Below are positions 10,687-21,195 of a DNA stretch of 41,740 nucleotides, piece after piece (the stretch's first letter is position 1; every line of letters begins with the position of its first letter). This DNA is from Magnaporthiopsis rhizophila (taxonomy: Eukaryota > Ascomycota > Sordariomycetes > Magnaporthales > Magnaporthaceae), in assembly GCA_003049465.1 (NCBI GenBank), contig PYSS01000182.1, positions 1 through 41,740 of the forward strand. Direction: 5' to 3'. The translations under genes and the position numbers were made by a program. The notes beneath the pieces are model-generated. The model was not told the DNA's origin and searched no databases. It saw only the letters and a program-made list of their open reading frames with translations.

Positions 10687-11139
10687 TTGCGTCCTCAAAC
10701 ATCTGCCGGCTCCCTCCTCGGGGCTGGAGCTGTGACATCCGATCGTCTGATATTCTCGAAAGCGCCCAGTAAAATCCTTGGAACTGCCCTGGCCGCCGTG
10801 TCGACCTTCTTCGACCGCGAGTTGGCGGCGACTCCGAGGCAGCAAAAGCGCCGCTCGTACCGTCAGCTTTTCCTAAGGATTACTACCATCGATCAACACG
10901 TCCTCAGTGGCGAGACGGGGTTGGGCGGAAGATTGTCGTGGGGCCGCGCACCGGACGTCGCCGCGGGACGAGGACATCGCCTGCTGCTTTTGCCTTGTGG
11001 GCGTTTTTCGAAGCCATGCCGCTCCTGTACGGAGACGACGGTCACAGAGCGAGCCCTCCCTCCGGGTGAAGCAGAACCGGGACCTCAGCGTGCTGGCCTG
11101 GGACTCGCAATGTCCCGGTTGATCCGCAGTCTGTTGTAG
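10687..11139 (+). pseudogene. HET-type incompatibility gene relic
   Basis: Pieces of the C-terminal half of a HET domain occur in the right order but in different frames. First comes ITTIDQHVLSGETGLGGRLSW, matching the family stretch where an ITGI..HVL-like motif precedes RMSW. Then HRTSPRDEDIACC in the next frame matches the T.R.ED.AYCLLGIF motif. Then MPLLYGDDGHRA in a third frame matches MPLLYGEG. Last comes NRDLSVLAWDSQCPG, matching the D.S.LAW end. At least three frameshifts are needed, so it cannot be functional. HET-domain proteins trigger cell death after fusion of unlike hyphae. The first two HET motifs upstream are not visible. The relic is unrelated in frame and orientation to the intact HET gene at 17-20 kb and resembles HET-D/E-type copies more than that gene. 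Confidence 0.55.
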
Positions 11140-12222
11140 AGATGCACGGGTCCCTTTTTCGATCCAGGGGCATCAGCATCCAAATCAGTCGGTACTTGCT
11201 GCCTCGTCGCCTCATTGTAAGGCCTAACGCCAGCATGCGCCTATACCTTTTCAAATGTGATGCGAAAAAAACACACACACACACACACACCGACTCCTAC
11301 CGGCGTCACACCGGTCCTTGCCGCATCCCAGCCGTTTAAATGCCCCACCCAATCCATCACGTTCTGCACGCCCCTTTTCCCGACACGTTCCAGATTTGGG
11401 TAGGTCGAACCCGACATGCACTGCACCGTAGATGCATTGCATTTCTCGGCTATAAAACACAACGTACCCGTATCGTAAGTACGAGTTAGCTTGACCCCGC
11501 ACGAGGCTGCACCTTTGAGCGGAGGGGACCTTTTCTACCGCCCGTTGTTCCCGATGTGCAGACCCCGGGCCGGGCACCCTGTTCGTGTCGGGTGCCGCGC
11601 AGGTACAAAATCATCGCCTGAAATTGACTGCTATCTAAGCCTGGCATGCTGGGCGCAGGTGTCAGGACTGGGGTCTAGCTACCATGACGCCCCAAGGGGA
11701 CGCTTCCACTGGCACACCATAGCGTGATGAGCAGTATCTGTAAACAGGGAACATTGAGAGTAAGGAAAGAATGCAGTGAGACAAGAATACTGAATACAAA
11801 GCGTCAACCAAACATCAGCGAGCAGTAAAAAAGAGAGAGGCGCCCTGCTTCCCACTTCAGGAAGGCAGATCCCCTCCAGCGATTGTGTCGTGACCAAAAC
11901 TGCGCGCCTTTCCATCCATTTCTGTGGTCACGTCTCCAATGTGGCCGTGGGTGTGACCAAAAAGAAAGAAAATCGTAGACGGCGACTCCTAGGTCGCCGT
12001 CGGTCGTCGTTAAAACATGGGGAAAGCAAGGCAAGAAGGCAAAGAAACGTTAACCAGATCAGCGCCAGTCGGCATTCCTTGGCCGTATTCGTCATAAACA
12101 AAAGGCCCGTCCAGCCGGGCGTCGAATACCCCGTTGAGAGGAGTATGAAAGGAAAAAAAAAGGGCATGAAAAGACCGTCATCATGATAAGCAAAGAAGTG
12201 CGTAGTGGTAGATGTCAGACAG
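11140..12222. other. Gene-free stretch
   Basis: This holds an (AC)n microsatellite near 11270-11290 preceded by A7, and otherwise unremarkable sequence. The largest open frames have no recognisable motif or composition. Part of the right edge should serve as 3' region of the minus-strand gene ending at 12223. Confidence 0.5.
11268..11290. repeat. (AC)n microsatellite
   Basis: About eleven AC dinucleotides follow a short A run. Confidence 0.85.
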
Positions 12223-14460
12223 TCAGGAGGCAAAGAAGCTCCGGAGCCCGGCTTCAGAGTCGTCGATGAGGCTTGGGTCGGGCTTCACCCAACCGGTGCG
12301 GCGCCTGCAGTATCCGCCCTCTTCGGCATGGCTGAGCAGGGTAGCGAATGCCATGTTAAGGAGCGGCGCGGCGTGCTCGGAAACGTCCATTTCGTTTGCC
12401 TCCTCGATCGTCATGAGGCGAGTCTTAGTCTTCTCGAGGCGGGAGTTGGGCATGTTGCGGGCATTAGCCTGCTTGTGGCGGCCGACAGCGCGGAACATGT
12501 TCCTCGTGCTGCTTTCCCTGACGATGTCGTTCAAGGTCTTGTGGATGTTCTTGACGCCCGAGTACCAGTCCTCGTCGACCTTGCGCCGGTGACGCTCGAG
12601 CTCCTCGGGAGTCTTCTGGTAGCCGGTGGGAACCGGGGACTCCAGAGGTTCTTCCAGGCGCTTGAGAGATGCCTTCCGAAGCCTGTTAGCACGTCGAAAG
12701 CCATCTGGATAAAAGCGCTGGCGCAAACGAGGACCCGGCAGAGCTTCAAAGGCGGCGCGAGCACGGGCCATGGACTCGGCCACCTTCTCGGGCGAGTTGC
12801 CCACCAGCTCGAGCTTCGGCGGCTTTGGTTCCTTGCTCGGGGGGCAAATTGGAGGTTGCCTGGTGGGAGAGTCGATGACTGCGTAAATCATGCGTTGAAG
12901 TCGCTTGGGATATTCGTCGGGATCGTCGTCGTCGTCCTCTTCTTTCCAAAGCGGGCTCTCCCAGATCGAGCCGTTCTCGGACCAGGTGCTGAAGCCTCGA
13001 TAGACAGCAGTCGGGTGACCAAACCATTGGGTGCCAAGCGAGTGACCGGATGGCTGACCCGGGTGACCAAAGGATGGCTGACCAAGCGATGAGTGACGCG
13101 ACGGCTGATGTTTCCGAAGACCTGGAGGACCGGCGGTGAGGGGCTTCGGGGCGCCGGGGACGGCAAGACCTGGAGGAGCAGTGAGGCCGGGGGCGCCGGG
13201 TGCACATGGGTGCGTCGCGTTGGTGGGGATGTTGTTCATGTTGTTGGGCCACATGTTGTTGGACGAGAACGTGTTGTTGGTCGGGATGTTGTTCACGTTG
13301 TCGGGCCACATGTTATTGGTCGGCACGTTGTTGGACTGGAACGTGTTGTTCATGTTGGACTGGAACATGTTGTTCTGCCACATGTTGTTCACGTTGTTGG
13401 GCCACATGCTGTTGGCTGAGAACGTGTGGTTCATGTTGGCCGGGAACGTGTGGTTCATGTCGGTCGGCCACATGTTGTTCATATTGTTGTTCGAGAACAT
13501 CTTATTGTTCGGGATCATGTTGTTGTTCGAGAGCATGTTGTTGTCGGGGATCATGTTGTTGTTCGAGAGCATGTTGTTGTCGGGGATCATGTTGTTCGAG
13601 AGCATGTTGTTCGGGAACATGTTGTTGTTCGAGAACATGTTGCCAGTCGCCATGTTGTCCATGTGCATGTTGTCAGTCTGCATCATGGGCATGTTGTTCG
13701 AGGAGCCGCCTCGCATTCGACCATGGTCGTGGCGATGGCCGTCCAGGTCGCGGCGATAGTCCATGTCGCCCGAACGCATAAAGCCATTCCTGTGCGCATG
13801 CCCAGCGCACGCCTGATGGCCTCCGCGGTAAGCCATGGCGTCCTTGGCCAGCGGCTCGGACTTGGACGAAGCTCGAGCTGAGGATGAAGACGAAGATGGG
13901 CGAGCTCGGTTGAGGGCGGCTCGGGCGGCCTTTTGTGACGGATTCTTGTACGATGCCAGATTGGTGAGTCCCTTTGCATTGAATTGCGACGCTAGGGCGT
14001 CGACGACTGCAGCAAACTCGGCATCTTCACCGTCGCCACCCTCCATCTTTGGCTGCACCACATTATCCGGCTCCTCGCTTTTGCCGCCTGGGGGTGTCAT
14101 TCCCTTGTCCTTTGGCGTGACGGCACGGTCGAGGTTCTGCTGCAGTGGCGCGTAGGTCCTGGCCCTCAAGAAGGTCGAGTTGGGGTGCGGCACGTCGGGT
14201 ACGGACCCTAGAACGAGGCTGCTTATGAAACTCTGGGGCTGGGGCTGGCTCTCCAGTACCGACTTCAGCCTGGGGATGGGCCTGGGCTGATTAAAGTTCC
14301 AGCGGTCGATGCGCCCCTTCCTGGGCGGCGCCTGGATGTGCGTCGCAGACTCGGGTCTGTACAAGGTGCCTACCATGGTGTAGGTGGGTGGGGTGGTCGT
14401 CGGAACGGATCGAGACGGCGCCCGCCGCTTGGGCTTCTGCTTCCGAAGCTGCGCGGGCAT
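12223..14460 (-). CDS. Asn/Met-rich repeat protein, 745 aa
   Basis: The frame is uninterrupted. I take the ATG at 14460 (MPAQLRKQKPKRRAP) because upstream in-frame sequence has no ATG; an upstream exon is possible. Residues ~1-120 are basic and Pro-rich. Residues ~255-420 are a degenerate tandem array of 8-13-residue units built on NNM followed by F, L, I or W and P/S, such as SNNNMIPDNNMLSNNNM. This Asn-rich, charge-poor stretch is prion-like in composition. An Ala/Pro/Gly region and a poly-Asp segment (EEDDDDDPDEYPKRL) follow. The last ~230 residues are a charged, helix-prone conserved-looking region (RHRRKVDEDWYSGVKNIHKTLNDI) that ends in LIDDSEAGLRSFF. I do not recognise the family. Asn-rich tracts often drive assembly or RNA-granule localisation, but that is inference here. 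Confidence 0.75.
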   Translation of the reverse strand: MPAQLRKQKPKRRAPSRSVPTTTPPTYTMVGTLYRPESATHIQAPPRKGRIDRWNFNQPRPIPRLKSVLESQPQPQSFISSLVLGSVPDVPHPNSTFLRARTYAPLQQNLDRAVTPKDKGMTPPGGKSEEPDNVVQPKMEGGDGEDAEFAAVVDALASQFNAKGLTNLASYKNPSQKAARAALNRARPSSSSSSARASSKSEPLAKDAMAYRGGHQACAGHAHRNGFMRSGDMDYRRDLDGHRHDHGRMRGGSSNNMPMMQTDNMHMDNMATGNMFSNNNMFPNNMLSNNMIPDNNMLSNNNMIPDNNMLSNNNMIPNNKMFSNNNMNNMWPTDMNHTFPANMNHTFSANSMWPNNVNNMWQNNMFQSNMNNTFQSNNVPTNNMWPDNVNNIPTNNTFSSNNMWPNNMNNIPTNATHPCAPGAPGLTAPPGLAVPGAPKPLTAGPPGLRKHQPSRHSSLGQPSFGHPGQPSGHSLGTQWFGHPTAVYRGFSTWSENGSIWESPLWKEEDDDDDPDEYPKRLQRMIYAVIDSPTRQPPICPPSKEPKPPKLELVGNSPEKVAESMARARAAFEALPGPRLRQRFYPDGFRRANRLRKASLKRLEEPLESPVPTGYQKTPEELERHRRKVDEDWYSGVKNIHKTLNDIVRESSTRNMFRAVGRHKQANARNMPNSRLEKTKTRLMTIEEANEMDVSEHAAPLLNMAFATLLSHAEEGGYCRRRTGWVKPDPSLIDDSEAGLRSFFAS
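13205..13700. repeat. Coding minisatellite of NNM-type units
   Basis: On the plus strand this reads as repeats of ATGTTGTT with CGAGAA, CGGGAT or GGCCAC between copies. The 33-42-bp periods at 13490-13640 are nearly identical, while those nearer 13210 are diverged. All spacings are multiples of three, so the frame stays open. Confidence 0.8.
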
Positions 14461-15204
14461 GGCGGTCGTACAGCAGGGCTGTGGGACCTGACGTCTCAAG
14501 GAAGGTGTTTCCGCGTAGGACAGGTGCGATGGTGGCAGTGGGAAGCGATGCCGGGAGAGGTATCTGGGAGGTGAGGGAGGAGTGATTGGGAAGAAGGAAA
14601 GAAAAAAAAAAAAAACGAGGAGATGTCGTCAAGAAGGAAAGAAGGGTGGAGAGCTAGTGGGTACGGAAGTGAATGGAAGGCAGTGACTGTTGATTTGGGA
14701 AGGAACGGACGAGGCTGGTGGCGGATGCAGGTGAACGGTCAACTGGGCAGTTTCCGGTTCCGTTTCCGTCTTGTCAGTGATTTTTTCCTGGAAAAGCTCC
14801 GACGGGAGATTCCTTGGTCTCGCGGGTGCCTGCGTTATTTGCCCAACCTGAGAGCGGTCGACGTGAATCTGACGGCAAGCTGTACGGAAACGTCTAGGAG
14901 CTGATCTGCTCATCTGCGAGGGTCATTCTGGGAGCAAAATCACCGAGGCAATTCCCAACAGCCTCTGCCGGTGACGGCAGATTTGTGGCAACTCATCATG
15001 ACTATGTATGTGCGGAAACCTTTTAAGCCCAACAGCTACGATGACTTTCCCAAAGTGTCCCGAGGCGGTAGTTGGGCTCCGCATGGCCCGACCCGTCGTC
15101 GAGGCTGCCGGGGAGCAACCGGGAGATGCAGCTGCAAGGGGAATAGCTGGGCCGGGCACTCTAGAAGATGCATCAACCTTGCTGCAGCAGGCGGCAAAGG
15201 CGAC
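14461..15204. other. Upstream region of the Asn/Met-rich protein gene
   Basis: The minus-strand gene's promoter and 5' leader should be here. An A15 run (14608-14622) and G/A-rich sequence are present. Short open frames on either strand carry no motif. Confidence 0.45.
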
Positions 15205-15364
15205 CCTGAGATAGAAGGTTTAGTTGGACGGAATGGGGACCCATAAAAGACCGGGACTGGAGGTAGGTCCACCTTTACCACCAGGTTGGTTAAAGGTGGA
15301 CCATTTTCCAGTCCTGGTCTTTTGTAGGTCCCCATTCCGTCCAACTAAACCTTTTATTTCAGGG
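15205..15364. repeat. Hairpin repeat, two inverted copies of an ~80-bp sequence
   Basis: The left arm starts at 15205 (CTGAGATAGAAGGTTTAGTT) and runs to about 15280. The right arm runs from about 15284 to 15364 and is its near-complete reverse complement, ending AACTAAACCTTTTATTTCAG. Shared internal blocks include ACGGAATGGGGACC and AGGTCCACCTTTA. Only a few bases separate the arms, so the single strand would fold into a long stem. A third, more diverged copy lies at 20707-20793. Snapback MITEs and fused solo ends of an inverted-repeat transposon both fit. I see no target-site duplication with certainty. Confidence 0.75.
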
Positions 15365-15565
15365 CTGCTTTTTTGGCCAAGGAAATTGTTTTTTCATTTA
15401 TAAATTGCATATGCAAACTCCCAATTAATTTCTGATTGCAGGTAAAATACGCTGGGCCCTTTGCTGCCAATTTTAGGCGTACTTTTACTAGGTTAAACGC
15501 CAGGCAAGCGCAAACTGCAGCAGCCTGCCTGTATAAAGTGACAAAGTTTGAACCCTGGCCCGCAG
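15365..15565. other. AT-rich segment next to the hairpin repeat
   Basis: About 200 bp of AT-rich sequence follow the right arm; no gene seen. Confidence 0.4.
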
Positions 15566-16189
15566 TTACGAATCGGCCGGTGGGTTGGTAACGAAGTGAC
15601 GGGAGACCAAGTACGGTGGGTCCCGTCCCTTGCGACGGCGAGCAGAACGGGCCACGTGATGGGCGAGCGTCGAGGAGCTCAAGGTGGGCGAGTTCACGGT
15701 CCGAGAGCTCATCCTGTGGTGGACGTGCCGTGCCCCAACACCAAGAACCTCAACTGAGGGATACGGGGATTTACAAGGGAGGTGAAGGCGTGTGCGTCCA
15801 GATTCCCAACCATCAGGTCGTTCGGGACCTTGGGCCGACCAGTCGGCAGGTGCGTGTACACGACCGGCGCCGAACATGTCGTTGAACCACAGCTTCCTTT
15901 GGGGCATCATGGAATAGGGAACATGGCCGGAATTTCGAGCACCAACTCGGTACACGGCCACGTGACCAGGGCGCAAGATGAGAGGTGGAACTCTCAGATC
16001 GGGCGGGACAGAGCTGTTGCCTTTGGGGAGCCAACATCCCGAAACTCGCATTTGGACTGGAGCTGCTGCCGCGATATAGCCACGGAGAGTAGAAAGTTCG
16101 CTGGCCATAAGCCTCGCAGCCAGCCCGCTGGTACACCTGAATGACCTGTCCCGCCCACCCCGGCCGATTACACCTTTTTGGCCTAGCAC
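15566..16189 (-). pseudogene. Possible cytochrome P450 relic
   Basis: An open minus-strand frame carries weak P450-like landmarks in the expected order. STLRGYIAAAAPVQMRVS resembles the ETLR K-helix and its following strand, CWLPKG.....PPLILRPGHVAVYRV the LP.G...KG..V.Y turn, and DMFGAGRVHAPADW the D.FG.DA..F.PERW segment. GVGARHVHHR lies where the heme loop would be, but lacks the obligatory Cys. The K-helix Glu is also missing. No intact upstream half is visible. If real, it is a dead copy of a fungal CYP52-like gene; chance resemblance is quite possible. It directly follows the hairpin repeat, which fits a decayed accessory region. Confidence 0.25.
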
Positions 16190-16977
16190 ACCCGCGTAAA
16201 TGTCCTATCAGGTTATAAGGACCCAGGAAGCGAGAGGACCCGTCTCCCACTGGATCTCCAGTTCTTCCCAGGTTAGGCGCTCATGGGCCAGGCGCTAAGC
16301 TGAAAATGGCTGGACTTATTTTTTTTTTTTTTTTTTTTTTCGGTTCTTTCCGAGTTTCGAGGCGCTGCTAGCCTGCCTGGCTAGGTCTGGCCCACCCACA
16401 CCGCAGAGAGCCAAATGATCTGCGTCCATATGTGGACCTCGCAGTCCCACGAACCCGGCTGCTCGCTTTGATTGTTTCGCCTTTTATTGTTTGCTTGCAT
16501 GGCGGGCCACAGCAGTTGGGATTGACGATACTACGCCCCCCGTAATGCTATTCGTTATTGAATACCCAGACGCCATTTCGCTTGAAAAGCGTATAAAAAG
16601 TAGTCGACGGCCTGCCACGCGCGTGTGTGGGGAGCTTAAAGCCGATGCAACCCTCGTGCTGCGTCTCCGCGCCTTCTAACCGGGGCGAAACCTTTCCCTT
16701 CTTGCTCGTACCGCAGGAACATACGGAATACGGCATTACGGGAGGGAACTGCGTGGTGGGTGGAGCTTCCACCAGGACCACCAGGATTCGAAGCGCCTCG
16801 AAGCGCTAATCGCCCGAGATGGGTTGTGGCATGAATTTGTGTTCGGGCTCCCGGCTTGGGTGAGACAGGATCAGCATGGCGTAGCATGGCGTAGCATGGG
16901 AGGACACAGCGGATGCTATCTGGGTTCTCTTCCACGACGACCAGGATTTCTACAGTGCATACTTGTTTGTTTGGCCG
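16190..16977. other. Gene-free stretch with T-tract
   Basis: A pure T run of about 22 lies at 16319-16340. The rest shows no supported gene. The end nearest 16978 is the 3' flank of the HET gene, and the direct repeat GCATGGCGTA near 16874-16895 is a two-copy local duplication. Confidence 0.5.
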
Positions 16978-19900
16978 TCATGCAAGCTCGAACACTCGCG
17001 GCTCCCCTTTCCACAACCCTGAGCCGTCATGCATCTCCGCATCTCGCAAGCCTATGGATTGGTCGTGCCGCACATATGTCCACCCAAAGCCAACTCGATA
17101 GAAGCGATTCTCGTCGTCCACGTCCTGCTCAAGCACCAGAAAGTGGACGTAATTCGTCTTATAGAGTTGGCAGCAGGAACAGGGGGTGCTTCCCTCGACC
17201 TCCGTTGTCTTGAGCAGCATGACCTCGCCCAGTGGCACGCCGCCGCGCCTGTCCGGTATCATGGATCCGATGATGCGTTCCATGTCGGCCCCGCCGTAGA
17301 GCAGGACATATGGGCTCTGTTCTGGGTGACCTGGGTGTTGCCGGGTCCGGTGATGCCAGTGCGGTGCCTGGCCGTGGAGCCCCAGGCCACCCCAACGGCT
17401 GCACGTTGCTGGCTCCAGTAGCCCTTCGACCTCGATCGTCTCGCAGAAGATGGGGATGCTGCTGAACGGCCCCGAGGCGCCGTTGATGATCTCGGGGGTT
17501 TTCAAAACCAGGAAGTAAACGTGCATCAGTCCAGTCTGCTGCGTCCGGGTGGTTCTACTGACATGCAGATGTGGATATTCGATCGTTTCATCGGCCGACA
17601 GCCACGACCAGCTCGGAAGCTGCATGTCTCTCGGGCCCATGCGATATCCAGGCTCTCTGGTCGGGCGTGCAGCCCACAGAAGGTTCAGACGGAAGCACCG
17701 TTCCCAGCAGCCAACTTTGTAGACATCGTCGAAGATCTTGCCAAATCTCTCGGCGACGGCGGCAACGGCTACTTGCTTGTCGGAAGACCTGGTCAGGGAG
17801 CGTGCCGTGTAGTTCTCGAGCAGCATGGCCCAGTTTCTGTGCTGAAGCCAAAGTTCCTCTTTAGCATCGCTCACCCGCTCGTTAGGATTGGGTCCTGCAG
17901 TTAAGCCGCGTCGCGGGCTCGACAGCCATTTGTACCAACCCGGTAGGGACGGGCGCAAGTCGGTGCCGTCCTCGGCCTCGCAGAGTTCGCCGCATGACCA
18001 GTAAGCTTGATGCCGGCCAAAGTGGATCCGACGACGGGAGACGACTTGTTCCTGGTAGATCCAGGCACGAGTCGAGAGGTGGGATTGTATGGTGTCTGAC
18101 AGAAAGATATCTATGGCCTTGGCCGGCTTCTCTGGTCGGTACCGTGAGTACCTTTCAGCAATGGTTGACTTGATATGCCTGTGACTGGCATCGAGTACAC
18201 CGAGAGGGCTCCCGCGGCGCGACTGAAACCGGCCCCGATCCCTTGGTTTGAGGAAGGTGTCGTCGTCGTTCTCGACGCAGTCGGCGAACAGTGTAACCTC
18301 GGCGTCACCATAGACCGACAACATCTTGCTTGACTCAACTCTCCAGTCCTCGGCCGAGTCCTGAAGGATGCAGACCGAGTCAACCCAGAGATAACGAATG
18401 CCGAGCTGTCTGGCCATCGTTATGGCATCCCGGACGGTTACGGGGAGGGTACCAGCATCGAAGCCACGGCGTCTATCGTCTATATTGGATGTTTTTGTCG
18501 TCCATTCATGGTCCGTTGGCTGACCTTCAGGCCACCTGTGACTGAGTGCCGCGTACGTCGCGGACGTGCCCACGTCCCGTCCTAATGCCAGCGAGATGCG
18601 GCTACAAGTCCCAGGCCAGAACTCAGACGTGTCGATGAGACGGCCGGGAAGCTCTCGGTGCTCGCCTTCGCCGCGCAGGCTGCTGTCGCCACACTTGTGG
18701 CTGTCCTTGCACTGCTGGAGCCAGCCTTTCAACAGCCCCTTCAGGTCCTCTGGTCGACCTTCGGCATCCGGTAGGCGACCGAGTTGTATACCACCCGGAT
18801 TTTGGCGTTCGCTAGCTTGTTCTACATACCTAGATCAGCAACTATATCGCACCACTACGTCTGTCAGCCACGTACCATCATTGGTGAAGAGATCGAGCTC
18901 GACGTCCCTGAGCAACATCGGCCGACATCGTCCCAGACAGGAAGAAAAGCTTCCCGGGTCGGCCGACGGGGTGTCATGCCAGGCCCTGTTGCAGTAGCAC
19001 CCAGGCGAAAGTTGCACCCTGAGGGTCGCCAGCTTGGTAGGGCAGCTGAGGCTCGTGCTGCCCCGGAGGATGACTTGGGTTGTGGCCTTTCCCGATCTCC
19101 AAAAGCGGCAAAAGCCGAAAAGGGACATAAAGAAGGCGCATAGCTTGCAACTCTTGGCAGAGGCTTCCAAGTCTTTCCATGACCGGGCGTGAAGATAGCC
19201 TGACGGCAAACGCAACGCTTCGATGGAGATGGAGCGACAGAGGGTGCACTCTCCGGCCGCCAAGGCGCCAGGAGAAGGGGTTTCGAGCTTAACAACACCA
19301 GCAGCGCCTGGAAGCGCAGGCATGGAGACATTGGGGAGATGGCGGTCGTAAAACCACGTCCCAAACTCGGCCGTCGGCCACGAGAAAGGCGGCAAGCTGC
19401 CGCCGCATTGTCGGTGCGGACCCTTCATAACGAGCTTCCAGCACCAGGGTCCCAGGCTCTTCTTGAGGTACTCGAACGCCATTCGGTGGCCGAAGGAGTG
19501 GCCTTGGGCGGCGTAGCAAACGGGCGAGCACATGTGGTCGCAGTGTACATCTGAACCAAAGTACACGAGAGCATCTAGGTGGTCGGGCCAGCCGGAGCTC
19601 GCTGCGCAGTGGAGAGGCGGATGGTGACCCTGCGTGTTGGCAACGGCGCCGGCGTGCAGGAGCTCGAGGGCGATGAAGAAGGAGACAGAAGGCTCCGCAA
19701 CGTTGCCGGACCCAAGGCCGACGTCATCGCTCGGCCCGGTGCTCCTAGAGTAAGTGTATGCCAGGACCCTATAGCGTTCGGAGGCTCCCGGACGGCTTGT
19801 GAGGATGGAGCCTATGCCGGCGCTACCATTCAGACCTCTCGGTTCAAGTTGGGCTGTTTGCCATAGCCTTGACGTGTTCGAGCAGCAGGCTAGATGAAGG

Positions 19901-20102
19901 GGCGTCCAGCCAAGGTCGTCTTTCGCATGGGCGGTGGCCGGTGCCGTTGACAGAATCTGCTTCACGGAATCAAGATTCTGAGTCCATACGGCCCAGTGGA
20001 GGTCGCTCCAGTCGCTGCGGGTATGTTAAACATGGCGTCCTACGCCTCTCGCCGACAATACGGGGGAAAGCTGGTGACTTACCTTGGCTTGGACTCGGCC
20101 AT
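16978..20102 (-). CDS. Ankyrin-repeat HET-domain protein, 1000 aa
   Basis: Three exons, 20102-20083, 20014-18876 and 18821-16978. Intron 1 is 68 bp (GTAAGT donor, TTAACAT branch, GCAG acceptor). Intron 2 is 54 bp (GTACGT donor, TGCTGATC branch, GTAG acceptor). Together they give exactly 1001 codons. The protein opens MAESKPSDWSDLHWAVWTQN and has ankyrin-like repeats at residues ~10-190 (GWTPLHLACC, PPLHCAASSG). Next comes a Cys-rich segment typical of the region before HET domains (ECTLCRS, SCKLCAFF). The HET domain at ~475-640 keeps its three motifs: YAALSHRWPEG, LWVDSVCILQDSAEDW with AEVTLFA, and STRAWIYQEQ with RIHFGRHQAYWSC. HET proteins trigger growth arrest or death after non-self fusion, and some act as NLR-like immune sensors; the ankyrin part may sense a partner. 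No stop or frameshift is seen, so this copy looks intact. Confidence 0.88.
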
Positions 20103-21195
20103 TGTGACAAGGGTGCAGTGCAGGCTTGGGAAGGGATCCGTATATTAGGCTAATAATCTTTCAAGGCCTCGAGAGATGCTCAAGGAAGCAGAATCACTCG
20201 GGATGCTTGCCAACCTATAGAGGTTACCTTGTGGCCCGTGCGTGCTCCGGCGCTGCCCACTGCCCCGCAAAGGGGTCGGGCACCCACCTCCTGCACGGGA
20301 TCAGCCCAATCAACCTCTCTCTTAGGGACCCCTGGCACCCGTGTGACAGCCATATGAGCAAACGATGCTATGATGACACTATCAACGCTGATTCGCTTGC
20401 TGCAAGCACGAGGAGAAAGATTGTCAGTAGCTTGGTGTCAATGAACCGAACAAGATGGACTCAAATAAGTGTTATGACCACACAGGGAGGCCAGGGGACA
20501 GGAGGGGCTGGGGACTAACCCCCAGCGCTACGCCTCAACCCCGTGTCAACGGACCAGGGGCCACGTAGCACGCAAGATGGTACGCTTTCCTGCTGCCCAT
20601 TTTGTTATTTTTTGTTTTTCCAATCCACCGCCACCTAGGGGTCACGGAGGCGGGTTCACGGACGATCACGTCTACGCCAGGAGCTTAATGCCCGATGCCG
20701 AGCGCTAGGTTGAGTAAAGGTGGAGCTTTCTCCAGACCATCTTTTTCCGGCTCCCCGTCTATTTCTCCCACTAAACCTTCTATCTCAGGGCCGCTATCCA
20801 CGCGGCCGGGTGGATGGTTCGGTGGTTGGCCGAGACAGGCGGACGTCTGCCTGAGCGGGGGCCTGCTCGTTTTTTCCCGGGCCGTGGCGTACGCGACCGA
20901 CCTGCTGCTCGCCGCCCTGCCCATGCCGACGCTGGCGAGGCTGAACCTAATCGCCGAGTTAGCTTGTTAAATTCGTTTGGTGGCCAAGTGACGCTCTGAT
21001 GCTTTCTCGATACTTTCCATGTCCGCAGAGCAGCTTAGCCACTTCTCCGATGCCGAAACGCAGATAGGTAACGTCTGTCTGCACACAAGCCGGCACATAT
21101 CCCCATTCCCTACTTCGACTCTTCTTTGACACTCCCGTCAGCTCTTCTTTAACACGTCCCGTGTGCCTAGCATCAAGATTCAAAATATCACCGCC
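20103..21195. other. Intergenic region between HET gene and Cys-rich gene
   Basis: The two genes diverge, so both promoters lie here. The stretch also holds one copy of the hairpin-type repeat at 20707-20793. From 20110 to 20690 I see no gene or repeat. A C/T-rich segment at 21095-21190 precedes the plus-strand ATG. Confidence 0.5.
20707..20793 (+). repeat. Single diverged copy of the 15.2-kb hairpin repeat
   Basis: Aligned with the right arm at 15284-15364 it shares GTTGAGTAAAGGTGG versus GTTGGTTAAAGGTGG, CTCCCCGTCTATTTC versus GTCCCCATTCCGTCC, and CTAAACCTTCTATCTCAGGG versus CTAAACCTTTTATTTCAGGG, in the same order and spacing. The outer ends are best conserved. Confidence 0.65.

Noticed and set aside
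13136..13881. Plus-strand frames rich in Val/His or Cys/Trp
   Set aside because: Other-frame readings of the NNM-coding minisatellite.
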